A DNA stretch of 64,000 nucleotides from Rhizobium sp. Q54 (lineage in GTDB: Bacteria > Pseudomonadota > Alphaproteobacteria > ATCC43930 > CGMCC-115725), in assembly GCA_945861155.1 (NCBI GenBank), contig CAMATN010000001.1, positions 25,155-89,154 on the forward strand. Reading direction: 5' to 3'. Numbering within the stretch: position 1 is the first letter of the stretch; each line of letters begins with the position of its first letter. The translations under genes and the position numbers were made by a program. Below the pieces are notes generated by a model. It made no database searches and was not told the origin of the DNA. It was given only the letters and a program-made list of their open reading frames with translations. Shown here one piece after another: positions 55,042 to 63,663 of this stretch.

Positions 55042-55584
55042 GTGTCAAGAGATATACCGGGCAGCCACCACGCCGATGTGCACAGCACGTCGGCCGAGGG
55101 CTTCAACCCCCGCGAGCTGCGCAACGCGCTCGGCTCGTTCGGCACCGGCGTGACGATCATCACGACCCGGACCAAGAGCGGCTACATCACCGGCATGACC
55201 GCGAACTCCTTCACCTCGGTGTCGCTGACCCCGCCACTGGTGCTGTGGAGCAGTTCGCTTTACGCTAACAGCCTGCCAGCCTTCCAGGAGAGCTCGCATT
55301 TCGTCGTCAACATCCTCGCCTACGACCAGATCGAATTGTCCAACCGCTTCGCAAAATCGATCGAGGACAAATTCGCCGATGTCGACCACATCATCCCGGA
55401 AAGCGGCGCCCCGGTGCTGATAGGTTCGGCGGCGCATTTCGAATGCCGCAACGAGTTCCGCCATTACGGCGGCGACCACATCATCTTCATCGGCCACGTC
55501 GAGCGCTTCGCCTACACCGACAAGCCGACCCTGATGTTCTGCCGCGGCAAATACATCCGCGGCGAACCGATTTTGCAAAGCTGA
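55042..55584 (+). CDS. flavin reductase (HpaC/HsaB-like)
   Basis: A 180-residue FMN-binding split-barrel protein, the partner reductase for the monooxygenase encoded just before it. The pattern LRNALGSFGTGVTIITTRT, TGMTANSFTSVSLTPPLVLWS and FVVNILAYDQ is diagnostic. A GTG start (55042) follows gaggaag by 6 bases. The genes are 21 bases apart. Confidence 0.94.
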   Translation: MSRDIPGSHHADVHSTSAEGFNPRELRNALGSFGTGVTIITTRTKSGYITGMTANSFTSVSLTPPLVLWSSSLYANSLPAFQESSHFVVNILAYDQIELSNRFAKSIEDKFADVDHIIPESGAPVLIGSAAHFECRNEFRHYGGDHIIFIGHVERFAYTDKPTLMFCRGKYIRGEPILQS

Positions 55585-55595
55585 GGAGCCGCCCG

Positions 55596-56525
55596 ATGAG
55601 TGCCAGCCTGCTTTCCGATGCACAGCGCGCCGCCTATCACCGGGACGGCGTCATTGTCGTGCCCGATGTGTTTTCGCCGGCCGAGATCGCCGAGTTGCGC
55701 CGGGTCACCGACGAATTTGTCGCGCGCTCGTCCGGGATCAGCGCCAACGACGACATCTACGATCTGGAGGATAGCCATTCCGCGGCGGCGCCGCGGGTGC
55801 GCCGGCTGAAGGCGCCGCATCTGCACGACCCGGCCTATTTTCGCGCCAGCCGTAACCAGAAGGTGGTCGCGATCCTCAAGGATCTGTGGGGCAGCGTGCG
55901 CTTCGACACCGGCAAGCTCAACATGAAGTCGGCCGGTTACGGGGCGCCCGTAGAATGGCACCAGGACTGGGCGTTCTATCCGCACACCAACGACGATCTC
56001 GCCGCGGTCGGGATCATGCTCGACGATGTCGATTCCGAGAACGGCCCGATGCTGGTGATGCCGGGCAGCCACCGGGGGCCGATCTGGGATCACCACGGCC
56101 CGAACGGCCGGTTTTGCGGGGCGATGGACCCGGCCCGTTTGGCGCAAGAAGGGGCCGACCTCGATTTATCGCGGGCGCTGCCGTGCCACGGAACGGCGGG
56201 GTCGGTGACGGTTCACCATGTCCGTGCGGTACACGGCTCGGCGACCAATTTCTCCGGCCGCGAGCGCCGCTTCCTGCTGTACCAATACCGCGCGGCGGAT
56301 GCCTGGCCGCTGCTCGGCCTGAAAGAGGGCATCGACAAATTCAACGCGCAATTGCTGGCCGGCGAGCCGAGCCTGGCACCGCGCCTCGCTCCGGTACCGG
56401 TGCGGATGCCCCTGCCCCCGGCCGAGCACCAGGGCTCGATCTACGAGAACCAGCGCGCCAGCGGCCGCCGCTATTTCACCCCCGCCGAAGCCGCCGACAT
56501 GCCCGCGCGCGCCGCCGCCGAATAA
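55596..56525 (+). CDS. phytanoyl-CoA dioxygenase family (PhyH) 2-oxoglutarate/Fe(II) oxygenase
   Basis: A 309-residue oxygenase with the iron motif in EWHQDWAFYPHT (HxD), distal His in VHHVRAVHGSATNFS and an Arg in GRERRF for 2-oxoglutarate. It begins MSASLLSDAQRAAYHRDGVIVVPDVF, a typical PhyH start, after gaggag. It is 11 bases from the reductase gene, so all three form one operon, probably for successive hydroxylation of one substrate. Confidence 0.93.
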   Translation: MSASLLSDAQRAAYHRDGVIVVPDVFSPAEIAELRRVTDEFVARSSGISANDDIYDLEDSHSAAAPRVRRLKAPHLHDPAYFRASRNQKVVAILKDLWGSVRFDTGKLNMKSAGYGAPVEWHQDWAFYPHTNDDLAAVGIMLDDVDSENGPMLVMPGSHRGPIWDHHGPNGRFCGAMDPARLAQEGADLDLSRALPCHGTAGSVTVHHVRAVHGSATNFSGRERRFLLYQYRAADAWPLLGLKEGIDKFNAQLLAGEPSLAPRLAPVPVRMPLPPAEHQGSIYENQRASGRRYFTPAEAADMPARAAAE

Positions 56526-56596
56526 CGTCGTCGATCCCGATTCGGGCAGTTCGGTGGGCCTGCTAGTGGTATCGATAAGAGACCTCCCACCCATCT

Positions 56597-56688
56597 TGTC
56601 GTCCCGTGGGCCTTCAGCCCACGGACTTGATCCGTGGGGAAGGCCGGGACCCATTTTTGCCATGGATACCGGCCTTCGCCGGTATGAC
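56597..56688. repeat. REP palindrome variant downstream of the PhyH gene
   Basis: gtcgtcccgtgggcc...cccacggacttgatccgtgggg is followed by the shared arm ggataccggccttcgccggt-atgac. It is a mosaic of a CCGTGGG hairpin and the common REP arm. With copy B of the longer repeat it fills the 413-base gap to the FNT gene; no gene is seen there. Confidence 0.8.
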
Positions 56689-56738
56689 AGGAAAGTAGAA
56701 GCATAGTGCTTTATTGATAAGCGTCATCCTCAGAGCTT

Positions 56739-56899
56739 GTGAATCAATCCAAGCGAACCAAAAAGACCGGCTGCAATACCATCGCGCGTCCTTCGAGACG
56801 GCGCTCTGCGCCTCCTCAGGATGAGGATATGTCCTTGATGGCGGTAAGAAAGAACCTCATCCTGAGGAGCCCGCAACGCGGGCGTCTCGAAGGACGCAC
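56739..56899. repeat. dispersed ~150-bp repeat, copy B
   Basis: Matches copy A at 15774-15919 in order and most bases (gtgaatcaatcc, gcgtccttcgagacggcgc, cctcctcaggatgagg, aagaaagaacctcatcc, gggcgtctcgaaggacgc), but carries 15 extra bases (ctgcgcctcctcagg region). Confidence 0.88.
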
Positions 56900-56938
56900 G
56901 GCGGCGGTCCCCGTAATCGCAGATAGATTCACAAATTC

Positions 56939-57817
56939 TCAGCGGGCGCGCAGGTAGACGAACCAGTAAACCGCGCCGACCAACACGCCGCCGCCGATAA
57001 CGTTGCCGAGCGTCACCGGCACGAGGTTGGCGGCGAGCCCGCCGAGCGTCACCGACGGAAAGGCGTCGGGGCTGGTCCCGGCGGCCGTCCAGAACGACGC
57101 CGCCGCGCCGTGCTTGACCAACAGGCCGAACGGGATGAGGTACATGTTCGCGACCGAGTGCTCGAACCCGGCCGCGACGAAGGCCGACACCGGCGGGACG
57201 ATGGCGAGGATCTTGTCGGCGGTGGTGCGCGCGCTGTAGCACAGCCACACCGCCAGACAGACGAGTACGTTGCCGAGGATGCCGAGAACCAGCGCCGGAA
57301 TAAAATCCAGCGCCGCCTTGGTCTGGGCGATGGTCAGCGCCGCGGCGCCGACCTTGCCGGCGCCCTGCAGGTGCTCGCCGGCCAGGAAGACCAGACACGC
57401 CGTCGCGACGGCCCCCACCAGATTGCCGACATACACCAGCGCCCAGGCGCGCAGCACCTCGTGCGCGCGGACCTGACCGCCGGCCCAGGCCATCACCATC
57501 AGATTGTTCCCGGTGAACAACTCGGCGCCGCCGACGACCACGAGAACGAGGCCGAGCGAAAACACGATGCCAGCCAGCAGCCGGGTCAGCCCATAGGGAA
57601 TGACGCCCTCGCCGCCGGCCACGACGATCGTCGAGAACATCGCGCCAAAGCCGATAAAGGCTCCCGCCAGCACCGCCAGCGTCAGCAGGCTCCAGGTGTC
57701 GAGCCGCGTCTTCTGCACGCCGACGCTTTCGGCCTTCTGCGCCATCTGCGCCGGCAACAGCGCGTCCAGCACCGGCGGAATCGAAGGCGGTGGCGTCGAA
57801 AGTGGCGGACCAGCCAT
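56939..57817 (-). CDS. formate/nitrite transporter (FNT) family channel
   Basis: A 292-residue inner-membrane protein with six predicted membrane segments. The FNT marks are AFIGFGAMFS, GAELFTGNNLMVMAW (the F-T-G-N loop), LVYVGNLVGA, GILGNVLVCLAVW and FEHSVANMYLIP, the last with the central His. Substrate may be formate, nitrite or another small monovalent anion. The N-terminus is proline-rich (PPLSTPPPSIPP). It follows radC by a few bases on the same strand. Confidence 0.92.
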   Translation of the reverse strand: MAGPPLSTPPPSIPPVLDALLPAQMAQKAESVGVQKTRLDTWSLLTLAVLAGAFIGFGAMFSTIVVAGGEGVIPYGLTRLLAGIVFSLGLVLVVVGGAELFTGNNLMVMAWAGGQVRAHEVLRAWALVYVGNLVGAVATACLVFLAGEHLQGAGKVGAAALTIAQTKAALDFIPALVLGILGNVLVCLAVWLCYSARTTADKILAIVPPVSAFVAAGFEHSVANMYLIPFGLLVKHGAAASFWTAAGTSPDAFPSVTLGGLAANLVPVTLGNVIGGGVLVGAVYWFVYLRAR

Positions 57818-57822
57818 TTTAC

Positions 57823-58557
57823 CTAGATAAGCCCAAGATCGCGCAGGCTGGTATGGCGGCCGCGCCCGACGATGACATGGTCGTGCACGGTGATCCCGAG
57901 CGGCGCCGCCGCCTTGACGATGTCGGTGGTGACCGCGATGTCGGCCTTGGACGGGGTCGGGTCGCCCGAGGGGTGGTTGTGCACCAGGATCAGCGCCGAG
58001 GCGCCGAGTTCGAGCGCGCGCTTGACGACCTCGCGGGTATAGACCGGCGTGTGGTCGACGGTGCCGCGCTGCTGGCGCTCATGCGCGATCAGCGCGTTCT
58101 TGCGGTCGAGAAAGAGGAGGTGAAACTCCTCGACCTGGCCATAGGCGATATGCGCGTTGCAATAGGCGATCAGCCGGTCCCACGAGCCGAGCACCGAACG
58201 CTCGCGCAATTCCGCCTTGCCGAGCCTCAGCGCCGCCTCGCGCACCGATTTTAAGACCGCGACCGCCGGCTCGCGCAGCCCGGCGGCGCGCAGCGCGTCG
58301 GCGTTGGCGCTCAGCACCTCGGGGAAACCGCCGAAGCGGTCGATCAGCGCCTTCGCCAGCGGCTTCACGTCGCGCCGCGAATCGTTGGCGAACAGCAAGA
58401 CTTCGAGCAGCTCGTAATCGGGCAGGCTCTCCGCTCCGGCCTCGATCAGGCGCTGGCGCAGCCGTTCGCGATGGCCGTGATAATGCGGCGCCGCGCCGGC
58501 CATATCGGCCAGACCCGGCCCCCGTCCGCCCCCGGGTCGTGGATTTTTCGCCGGCAT
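57823..58557 (-). CDS. radC: RadC family JAB-domain protein
   Basis: A 244-residue protein starting MPAKNPRPGGGRGPG. The metal-binding JAMM motif is complete, HNHPSGDPTPSKAD, with upstream Glu in VEEFHLLFLD; a helix-hairpin-helix region lies near residue 65-95 (FPEVLSANADALRAAGL). Its start overlaps the stop of the enoyl-CoA hydratase gene as TGATG, so the pair is coupled. Despite the name, a role in DNA repair is not proven for the family. Confidence 0.95.
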   Translation of the reverse strand: MPAKNPRPGGGRGPGLADMAGAAPHYHGHRERLRQRLIEAGAESLPDYELLEVLLFANDSRRDVKPLAKALIDRFGGFPEVLSANADALRAAGLREPAVAVLKSVREAALRLGKAELRERSVLGSWDRLIAYCNAHIAYGQVEEFHLLFLDRKNALIAHERQQRGTVDHTPVYTREVVKRALELGASALILVHNHPSGDPTPSKADIAVTTDIVKAAAPLGITVHDHVIVGRGRHTSLRDLGLI

Positions 58558-59357
58558 CAGCGCGGGCCTGTGTCGCCCTGGGGCCGACGCGACCGCATCT
58601 CGGCCAGCCGGGCCGTCGCCATCCGACGCGGCTCGTCGGTCCGGTAAGCCTCGGCGAACGCGTCGATGCCGCGCGCGATTCCGGCGCTGGTCGAGAGGTC
58701 CTGCCAGTCGCGGATCAGCGCCTTTTGCAACCGCATCGCGTGCGGACCGCCGGCGAGGATCGCGACGGCAAAGCGCTCGACCGCCGCGTCGAGCCCGGCC
58801 GGCGGCGCGACCGCGTCGACGAGCCCCCATTGGAGCGCCTCGGCCGCGCCGATCGTCTCGCCGGTCAGCAGCAGCCGGCCGGCGCGGCCATGCCCGATCA
58901 GCTGCGGCAGCAGCGCCGCCTCGATGACCGACGGGATGCCGACCCTGACCTCGGGCATGGCAAACTGCGCGCGCTCGCTCGCCACCCGCAGATCGCAGGC
59001 GGCGGCGAGTTCGAGCCCGGCGCCGAGCGCATAGCCGTCGATCCGCGCGATGACCGGCACGGCGAGGCGGCGAAACCCGTCGCAACAGCGGTGCACCAGC
59101 GTGATGAACTCGCGCGCGCTGTCCTCGTCGAGCCCGGCCAGCTCCTCGATATCGGCGCCGCCGACAAAAGCCCGCTCGCCGGCCCCGCCAAGGATCACGA
59201 GGCGCAATGCCGCATCCGCTTCAAGCTCTTGCACGGTTTCGACGATCTCGACCATCAGCGCGCGATTGAGCGTGTTGAGCTTTGCCGCGTTGTCGATCGT
59301 GACGCGCGCCAGATGCCCGCCCTCGGCGCGTTCCTCACGGACCACGACAACACCCAT
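58557..59357 (-). CDS. enoyl-CoA hydratase/isomerase family protein
   Basis: A 266-residue crotonase-fold enzyme with ERAFVGGADIEELAG and DGYALGAGLELAAACDLRVA as oxyanion-hole segments, and PEVRVGIPSVIEAALLP near the active site. ATG 59357 follows ggagaaacgcg. The track ORF to 59933 is a shadow over the PPOX gene. Divergent from the PPOX gene. Confidence 0.92.
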   Translation of the reverse strand: MGVVVVREERAEGGHLARVTIDNAAKLNTLNRALMVEIVETVQELEADAALRLVILGGAGERAFVGGADIEELAGLDEDSAREFITLVHRCCDGFRRLAVPVIARIDGYALGAGLELAAACDLRVASERAQFAMPEVRVGIPSVIEAALLPQLIGHGRAGRLLLTGETIGAAEALQWGLVDAVAPPAGLDAAVERFAVAILAGGPHAMRLQKALIRDWQDLSTSAGIARGIDAFAEAYRTDEPRRMATARLAEMRSRRPQGDTGPR

Positions 59358-59429
59358 CGCGCGTTTCTCCGCCTGGAGGTTGATGACTCTCTGATGCATA
59401 CTAGGCGCGGACTGCGACAGGAGGCGAGG

Positions 59430-60044
59430 GTGGAGATTATCGACGACATCGCGGAACTCCGCGAGATTTACGGCGCGCCAAGCGAGCGCGCGGTCAAAAA
59501 GCAGCTGCCGCGCCTCGAAAAACATTCGCGCGCGTTCATCGCGCTGTCGCCGTTTGTCGTCGTCGCCTCGGCCGATCCGTCGGGCCGGGTCGATGCCTCG
59601 CCCAAGGGCGACATGCCGGGCTTTGTCCATGTGCTCGACGACACGACGCTCTTGATCCCCGACCGGCTCGGCAACAACCGGGTCGACACGATCGGCAACC
59701 TGCTGGAGTGCCCGGGGGTCGGGCTGATCTTTTTCGTGCCTGGCCTGCGCGAGACGCTGCGGGTCAACGGGCAAGCCCGAATCACCTCGGACCCGGCCCT
59801 CCTCGAACCCTGCGCGGTCGAGGGCAAGGTGCCGCGCAGCGGCATCCTCGTGACCGCCGAGGAGGTCTATTTCCATTGCGGCAAGGCGCTGATCCGCTCC
59901 GATCTGTGGAACCCCGACAAGCGGGTCGCGCAAGCCGATTTCCCCTCGCTCGGCCGCATCATCGCCGAGCAGATCGGCGACGGCAGGTCGATCGCCGAAT
60001 CCGAGCGCTCCACCGCCGACAGCTACCGCACCCGGCTCTATTGA
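59430..60044 (+). CDS. PPOX-class FMN-binding flavoprotein
   Basis: About 204 residues. The pattern FVVVASADPSGRVDASPKGD, PDRLGNNRVDTIGNLLECPGVGLIFFVPG and the C-terminal CGKALIRSDLW places it in the pyridoxamine 5'-phosphate oxidase-like MSMEG_1061/DR2398 group. GTG 59430 follows ggaggcga; ATG 59394 is an alternative. Such proteins bind FMN and their substrates are mostly unknown. Confidence 0.9.
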   Translation: MEIIDDIAELREIYGAPSERAVKKQLPRLEKHSRAFIALSPFVVVASADPSGRVDASPKGDMPGFVHVLDDTTLLIPDRLGNNRVDTIGNLLECPGVGLIFFVPGLRETLRVNGQARITSDPALLEPCAVEGKVPRSGILVTAEEVYFHCGKALIRSDLWNPDKRVAQADFPSLGRIIAEQIGDGRSIAESERSTADSYRTRLY

Positions 60045-60074
60045 CCGGGCGCGGCTTACTGATCAGGGACAGCG

Positions 60075-61934
60075 ATGCCGGCAGAAACCGCTGATCGGCC
60101 GGTCGAACGCAAGCTCGCGGCAATTTTCGCGGCCGATATCGCCGGCTACAGCCGGCTGATGGGGGCGGACGAGGCCGGAACCTTCGCCCGGCTGAAATCC
60201 TGCCGGGAACTGATCGATCGGCTGATCGCCGAGCATCGCGGGCGCATCTTCACCACCGCCGGCGACAGCATCGTTGCCGATTTCGCCAGCGCGATCGACG
60301 CGGCTTCGTGTGCGGTCGCGGTCCAGGCGGCGGTGGCGCGGGACAACGCGCAAAGAGGCGCGGCCGAGCCGATGCAGTTCCGCATCGGCATCCATGTCGG
60401 CGATGTGATCATCGACGGCGGCAACCTGCTCGGCGATGGCGTCAACATCGCCGCCCGATTGGAAGGGCTGGCCGAGCCCGGCGGGATTTGCGTCTCTGGC
60501 GTCGTCCGCGATCAGATCGGCAACAGATTACCGCTCGGCTTCGACGATTTGGGCGATCAACAGTTCAAGAACATCGCCCAGGCGATCCGGGTCTACCGCA
60601 TTGGCCCGCAACGCCCCCTCCCTAACCCTCCCCTCCCCGGGCTTGACCCGGGGATCACGGGGGAGGGAAGCGCGCCCAGTGAGCCGCAGCCCGCGGGCTT
60701 GACCCGCGGGGCGCGGGTGGGGGCTGCCGAACCGCCGGCGCTTGCGCTGCCCGACAAGCCGTCGATCGCAGTGTTGCCGTTCCAGAACATGTCAGGCGAC
60801 GCCGAGCAGGAATACTTCGTCGACGGCATGGTCGAGGAGATCATCACCGCGCTCAGCCGCATCCGCTGGCTCTTCGTGATCGCGCGCAATTCGACCTTCA
60901 CCTACAAGGGCCAGGCGGTCGATGTGAAGCAGGTCGGCCGCGAGCTTGGCGTGCGCTACGTGCTCGAAGGGTCGGTGCGCAAAGCCGGCAACCGGGTGCG
61001 CATCACCGGGCAGCTGATCGATGCGCTCACCGGCACGCATCTGTGGGCCGACCGGTTCGACGGCTCGCTCGAAGATGTGTTTGAGCTTCAGGACAAAATC
61101 GCTCTCAGCGTCGCCGGGGTCATCGAGCCGGCCTTGCAAGCCGCCGAGATGCGCCGTTCCGCCGCGCGGCCGACGAACGACCTCACCGCATACGACCTCT
61201 ACCTGCGCGCGCTTGCGACCATCTTTCCAGTAACGAAAGATCGAATTTTCGAGGCTTTGGGATTGCTCGAACAGGCGATCGCGCTTGATCGGCATTACGG
61301 GCCGGCGCTTGCCTGGGCGGCGTACTGCCACATGTTTCTCAACAGAGACGGCTGGGTCGAAGCGCCGGAGACAAATCGCCGGAAGGGTGTCGATTTTGCT
61401 CGGCATGCCCTTGAGGTGGCGGGAAACGATCCGGGCATCCTCGCTAATGCCGCCCTCGCGCTGGGGTATTTCGGCGAGGATATCGGTGCCATGCTGGGGC
61501 TGGTCGACCGTGCGCTGGTGCTAAACCCGAGCTTCGCCCGCGGCTGGTATGTGAGTGGCCTTCTCAGGAACTTTGCCGGTCAACACGGTCTCGCGATCGA
61601 GCATGTCGAGACCTCGCTGCGCCTGAGCCCGCGCGAGCGTATGGGTTTGCCCCTATACGCGATCGGCGCGGCCTATTTCTTCAAACGTGAGTTTGACGAA
61701 GCGGCAGCGAAGCTGCTCCTGGCCATCCAGGACAATCCGGGTGCTCCCCCCTCATACCGCTTTCTCGCCGCGTGCTATGCCCATATGGGGCGACTGGACG
61801 AAGCGCGCGCGATCGTTGCCCGGTTGCGCGCGATTACCCCTCTGGTCGTGCAGAGCGTCGCGCAGTTCCGCAACCCCGAGGACCGTGAGCTGTTCCTGTC
61901 GGGCCTGCGCCTCGCGATGGGCGAGGCGGAATAA
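60075..61934 (+). CDS. class III adenylate/guanylate cyclase with TolB-like and TPR domains
   Basis: A 619-residue signalling protein. The cyclase domain (about 10-175) has the metal site in FAADIAGYSRLM and TAGDSIVADF, plus GIHVGDVIIDGGNLLGDGVNIAARL. A translated repeat insertion follows (about 181-217). Then a FlgO/TolB-like domain (about 225-365; IAVLPFQNMSGD, YVLEGSVRKAGNRVRI) and TPR-like helices to the end. No membrane segment is seen. This arrangement is abundant in rhizobial genomes. The signal and target are unknown. Confidence 0.93.
   Translation: MPAETADRPVERKLAAIFAADIAGYSRLMGADEAGTFARLKSCRELIDRLIAEHRGRIFTTAGDSIVADFASAIDAASCAVAVQAAVARDNAQRGAAEPMQFRIGIHVGDVIIDGGNLLGDGVNIAARLEGLAEPGGICVSGVVRDQIGNRLPLGFDDLGDQQFKNIAQAIRVYRIGPQRPLPNPPLPGLDPGITGEGSAPSEPQPAGLTRGARVGAAEPPALALPDKPSIAVLPFQNMSGDAEQEYFVDGMVEEIITALSRIRWLFVIARNSTFTYKGQAVDVKQVGRELGVRYVLEGSVRKAGNRVRITGQLIDALTGTHLWADRFDGSLEDVFELQDKIALSVAGVIEPALQAAEMRRSAARPTNDLTAYDLYLRALATIFPVTKDRIFEALGLLEQAIALDRHYGPALAWAAYCHMFLNRDGWVEAPETNRRKGVDFARHALEVAGNDPGILANAALALGYFGEDIGAMLGLVDRALVLNPSFARGWYVSGLLRNFAGQHGLAIEHVETSLRLSPRERMGLPLYAIGAAYFFKREFDEAAAKLLLAIQDNPGAPPSYRFLAACYAHMGRLDEARAIVARLRAITPLVVQSVAQFRNPEDRELFLSGLRLAMGEAE
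60614..60723. repeat. palindromic repeat inserted in frame in the cyclase gene
   Basis: Contains ccgggcttgacccggggatc and cccgcgggcttgacccgcgg, two hairpins in the G/C-rich family, flanked by ccccctccct and ggtggggg. It falls in the linker between the cyclase and TolB-like domains and encodes LPNPPLPGLDPGITGEG. Confidence 0.85.
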
Positions 61935-61976
61935 GCCCGGCGCGGTTCCGGCAGTCGTCAGAAGCCAAATTTATTT

Positions 61977-62056
61977 GTCATCCCGGCGAAGGCCGGGACC
62001 CATTCATCCGCACCCGAGACGGTTGACGAGTGGGTCCCGGCCTTCGCCGGGGTGAC
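61977..62056. terminator. REP hairpin with T-run between convergent genes
   Basis: Arms gtcatcccggcgaaggccgg and ccggccttcgccggggtgac enclose about 25 bases and are followed by seven T on the plus strand (62059-62065). It would terminate the cyclase transcript and block reading into the convergent TPR gene. The element belongs to the REP family found at 29592 and 34816. Confidence 0.75.
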
Positions 62057-62087
62057 GGTTTTTTTAGCAAAGACGGGAAACAAGCCA

Positions 62088-63254
62088 TCACACCCGGCGT
62101 TCGCGGCGGCGTTCCTCGGCCTCGGCTTTGTTGAGGATGCGGCGCGCGTTGCGGAACGCCGCTTCCGCCGCCGCGGCATCACCCTTCCGGCGATAGAGCC
62201 GGCTCAGTTCGAGTTCAACATAGGCGACCCGCGGCGTGTCGCGCCCGGCGCCGCGTTCCAGCACCGCGAGCGCGGCGAGGTACGCAAGGAGCGCCTGGTC
62301 GTCGCGCTTCAGCGCCTCATAGGCGAGGCCGAGATCGTGCAGATCGTCGGCGATGAACGGGTGAGTGGGACCGAGCCGCGCCTGGTCGATCGCGGCGGCC
62401 TCGGCGAACAGCGGCAGCCCCTCGCCGGCCCGGCCCTGGCGCAGATGCAAATTGCCGAGCTGCGACAGGCTGCGCGCGGTTTCGGGGTGTTCGGCGCCGT
62501 GCTGCCGGCGGTCCTGCGCGAGCGCATCGCTCAGCACCGGCTTGGCGTCGTCAAAGCGGCGCGCGGCTGCCAGCGCGGCGCCCAGGGTGCGTAGCGGCTC
62601 GGCGGATCGGCCCTGCGGATCGGCCCGCGCGATGTCGACCGAGCGCCCGGCCCAGGCGATGGCCGGATCGGTCTCGCCGCGCGCCAGGGCGACCCGCGCG
62701 AGCCCGGCAAGGATCGCCGCCAGCGCCGGATGATCGGCCGCGCCCCGGTCGCGCATCACCCGTTCCGCGACGATCAGCAGCGGCTCGGCGTCGAGATAGC
62801 GGCGGCGATCGATGTGCACCCTCGCCAGCGCCGCCATCGCCTCGGCGGCCTTCGCCGAGTCGCAGCCGAACGCCGCCACCGCGATGTCGAGCGCGCGCCG
62901 CCGCAGCGCCGCGGCTTCCGTCAGGTCGCCGCTGCCCAGGCGCGCTTGCGCCAATTCGTCGATGACCGGCAGCAGCGCGGGGCTGAGCTTGCCCGTTCGG
63001 GTTTCTTCGGCGGCGAGCGCACGGGTCAACCCCACCGCCGCATCCTCATCGGCCCGCCCCGCCGCCACGGCGACGAGCACGGCGACAAGCACGCCGACGA
63101 GCGCCAGTCCGACCCACTCCGCGAACCGCGAGAGTTCGATCGCATTCCTCCGATGTCGCGAGCCGAGCCCGCTACCGATACGAAGATTTCCGGCCGTGGT
63201 CCAGCCCGGCCTCGGCGGTGCGCTGTGGAGCGCAGGGATGAAGAAAGCTGCCAC
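62088..63254 (-). CDS. TPR-repeat protein, kinesin-light-chain-like
   Basis: Up to 388 residues. One membrane segment (VGLALVGVLVAVLVAVAAG, about residue 50-68) precedes about seven TPR units (LAQARLGSGDLTEAAALRRRAL, TLGAALAAARRFDDAKPVL, SQLGNLHLRQGRAGEGLPLF, DLGLAYEALKRDDQALLAY). The Arg-rich C-terminus is AEERRRERRV. The first 35 residues are unlike a normal N-terminus, and the true start may be a GTG within the membrane segment region. Likely a periplasmic or membrane-tethered scaffold. Confidence 0.82.
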   Translation of the reverse strand: MAAFFIPALHSAPPRPGWTTAGNLRIGSGLGSRHRRNAIELSRFAEWVGLALVGVLVAVLVAVAAGRADEDAAVGLTRALAAEETRTGKLSPALLPVIDELAQARLGSGDLTEAAALRRRALDIAVAAFGCDSAKAAEAMAALARVHIDRRRYLDAEPLLIVAERVMRDRGAADHPALAAILAGLARVALARGETDPAIAWAGRSVDIARADPQGRSAEPLRTLGAALAAARRFDDAKPVLSDALAQDRRQHGAEHPETARSLSQLGNLHLRQGRAGEGLPLFAEAAAIDQARLGPTHPFIADDLHDLGLAYEALKRDDQALLAYLAALAVLERGAGRDTPRVAYVELELSRLYRRKGDAAAAEAAFRNARRILNKAEAEERRRERRV

Positions 63255-63390
63255 GCCGCCGCTTGACGCGATGGCAACGGCCGGATGAAATGGCCGCGGA
63301 CCTGTTAGCCCGCGAGCCGCTTCGTATACGGTTCGTTAAGGATTTTTCCACCATCCTCTGTCACGCGATCTGCCTCCGTTCGTTACGCAC

Positions 63391-63558
63391 ATGACACTGA
63401 CGCAATTCCTGGTGGCGCTCTTTGCGTTGGTCATCGGCGGCCTGATGCTGCCGTTGTCGTATGGGGTTCGCGCGGCCCTGTTCCTGATATTGACCGCGCT
63501 TTCGGTATTGACCTTCATCGGCGGCGGCATGCAGTACGTGATGCGCCTTTTCGGCTAG
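63391..63558 (+). CDS. 55-residue membrane protein of unknown function
   Basis: Absent from the ORF track because of size. Reads MTLTQFLVALFALVIGGLML then LSYGVRAALFLILTALSVL and ends QYVMRLFG, two membrane helices with a short loop. No clear ribosome binding site precedes the ATG. It lies between the TPR gene and the VOC gene. Third-position G/C use is coding-like, but evidence is limited. Confidence 0.5.
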   Translation: MTLTQFLVALFALVIGGLMLPLSYGVRAALFLILTALSVLTFIGGGMQYVMRLFG

Positions 63559-63663
63559 CTTTGGTTGATCCCGCATTGATCCCGGATTGATCCCGCACCG
63601 GCTTGGCGTCCGGCCTGCGTCCGTGGCAAGCTGGCCGCCGCATCGCCCGCGAGGCTCGCTCCC

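Noticed and set aside
63000-63132. ATG at about 63132 (ATGCGATCG after ggagga) as the TPR gene start
   Set aside because: It is in another frame and the ggagga is directly adjacent to the ATG, so it does not start the TPR protein.
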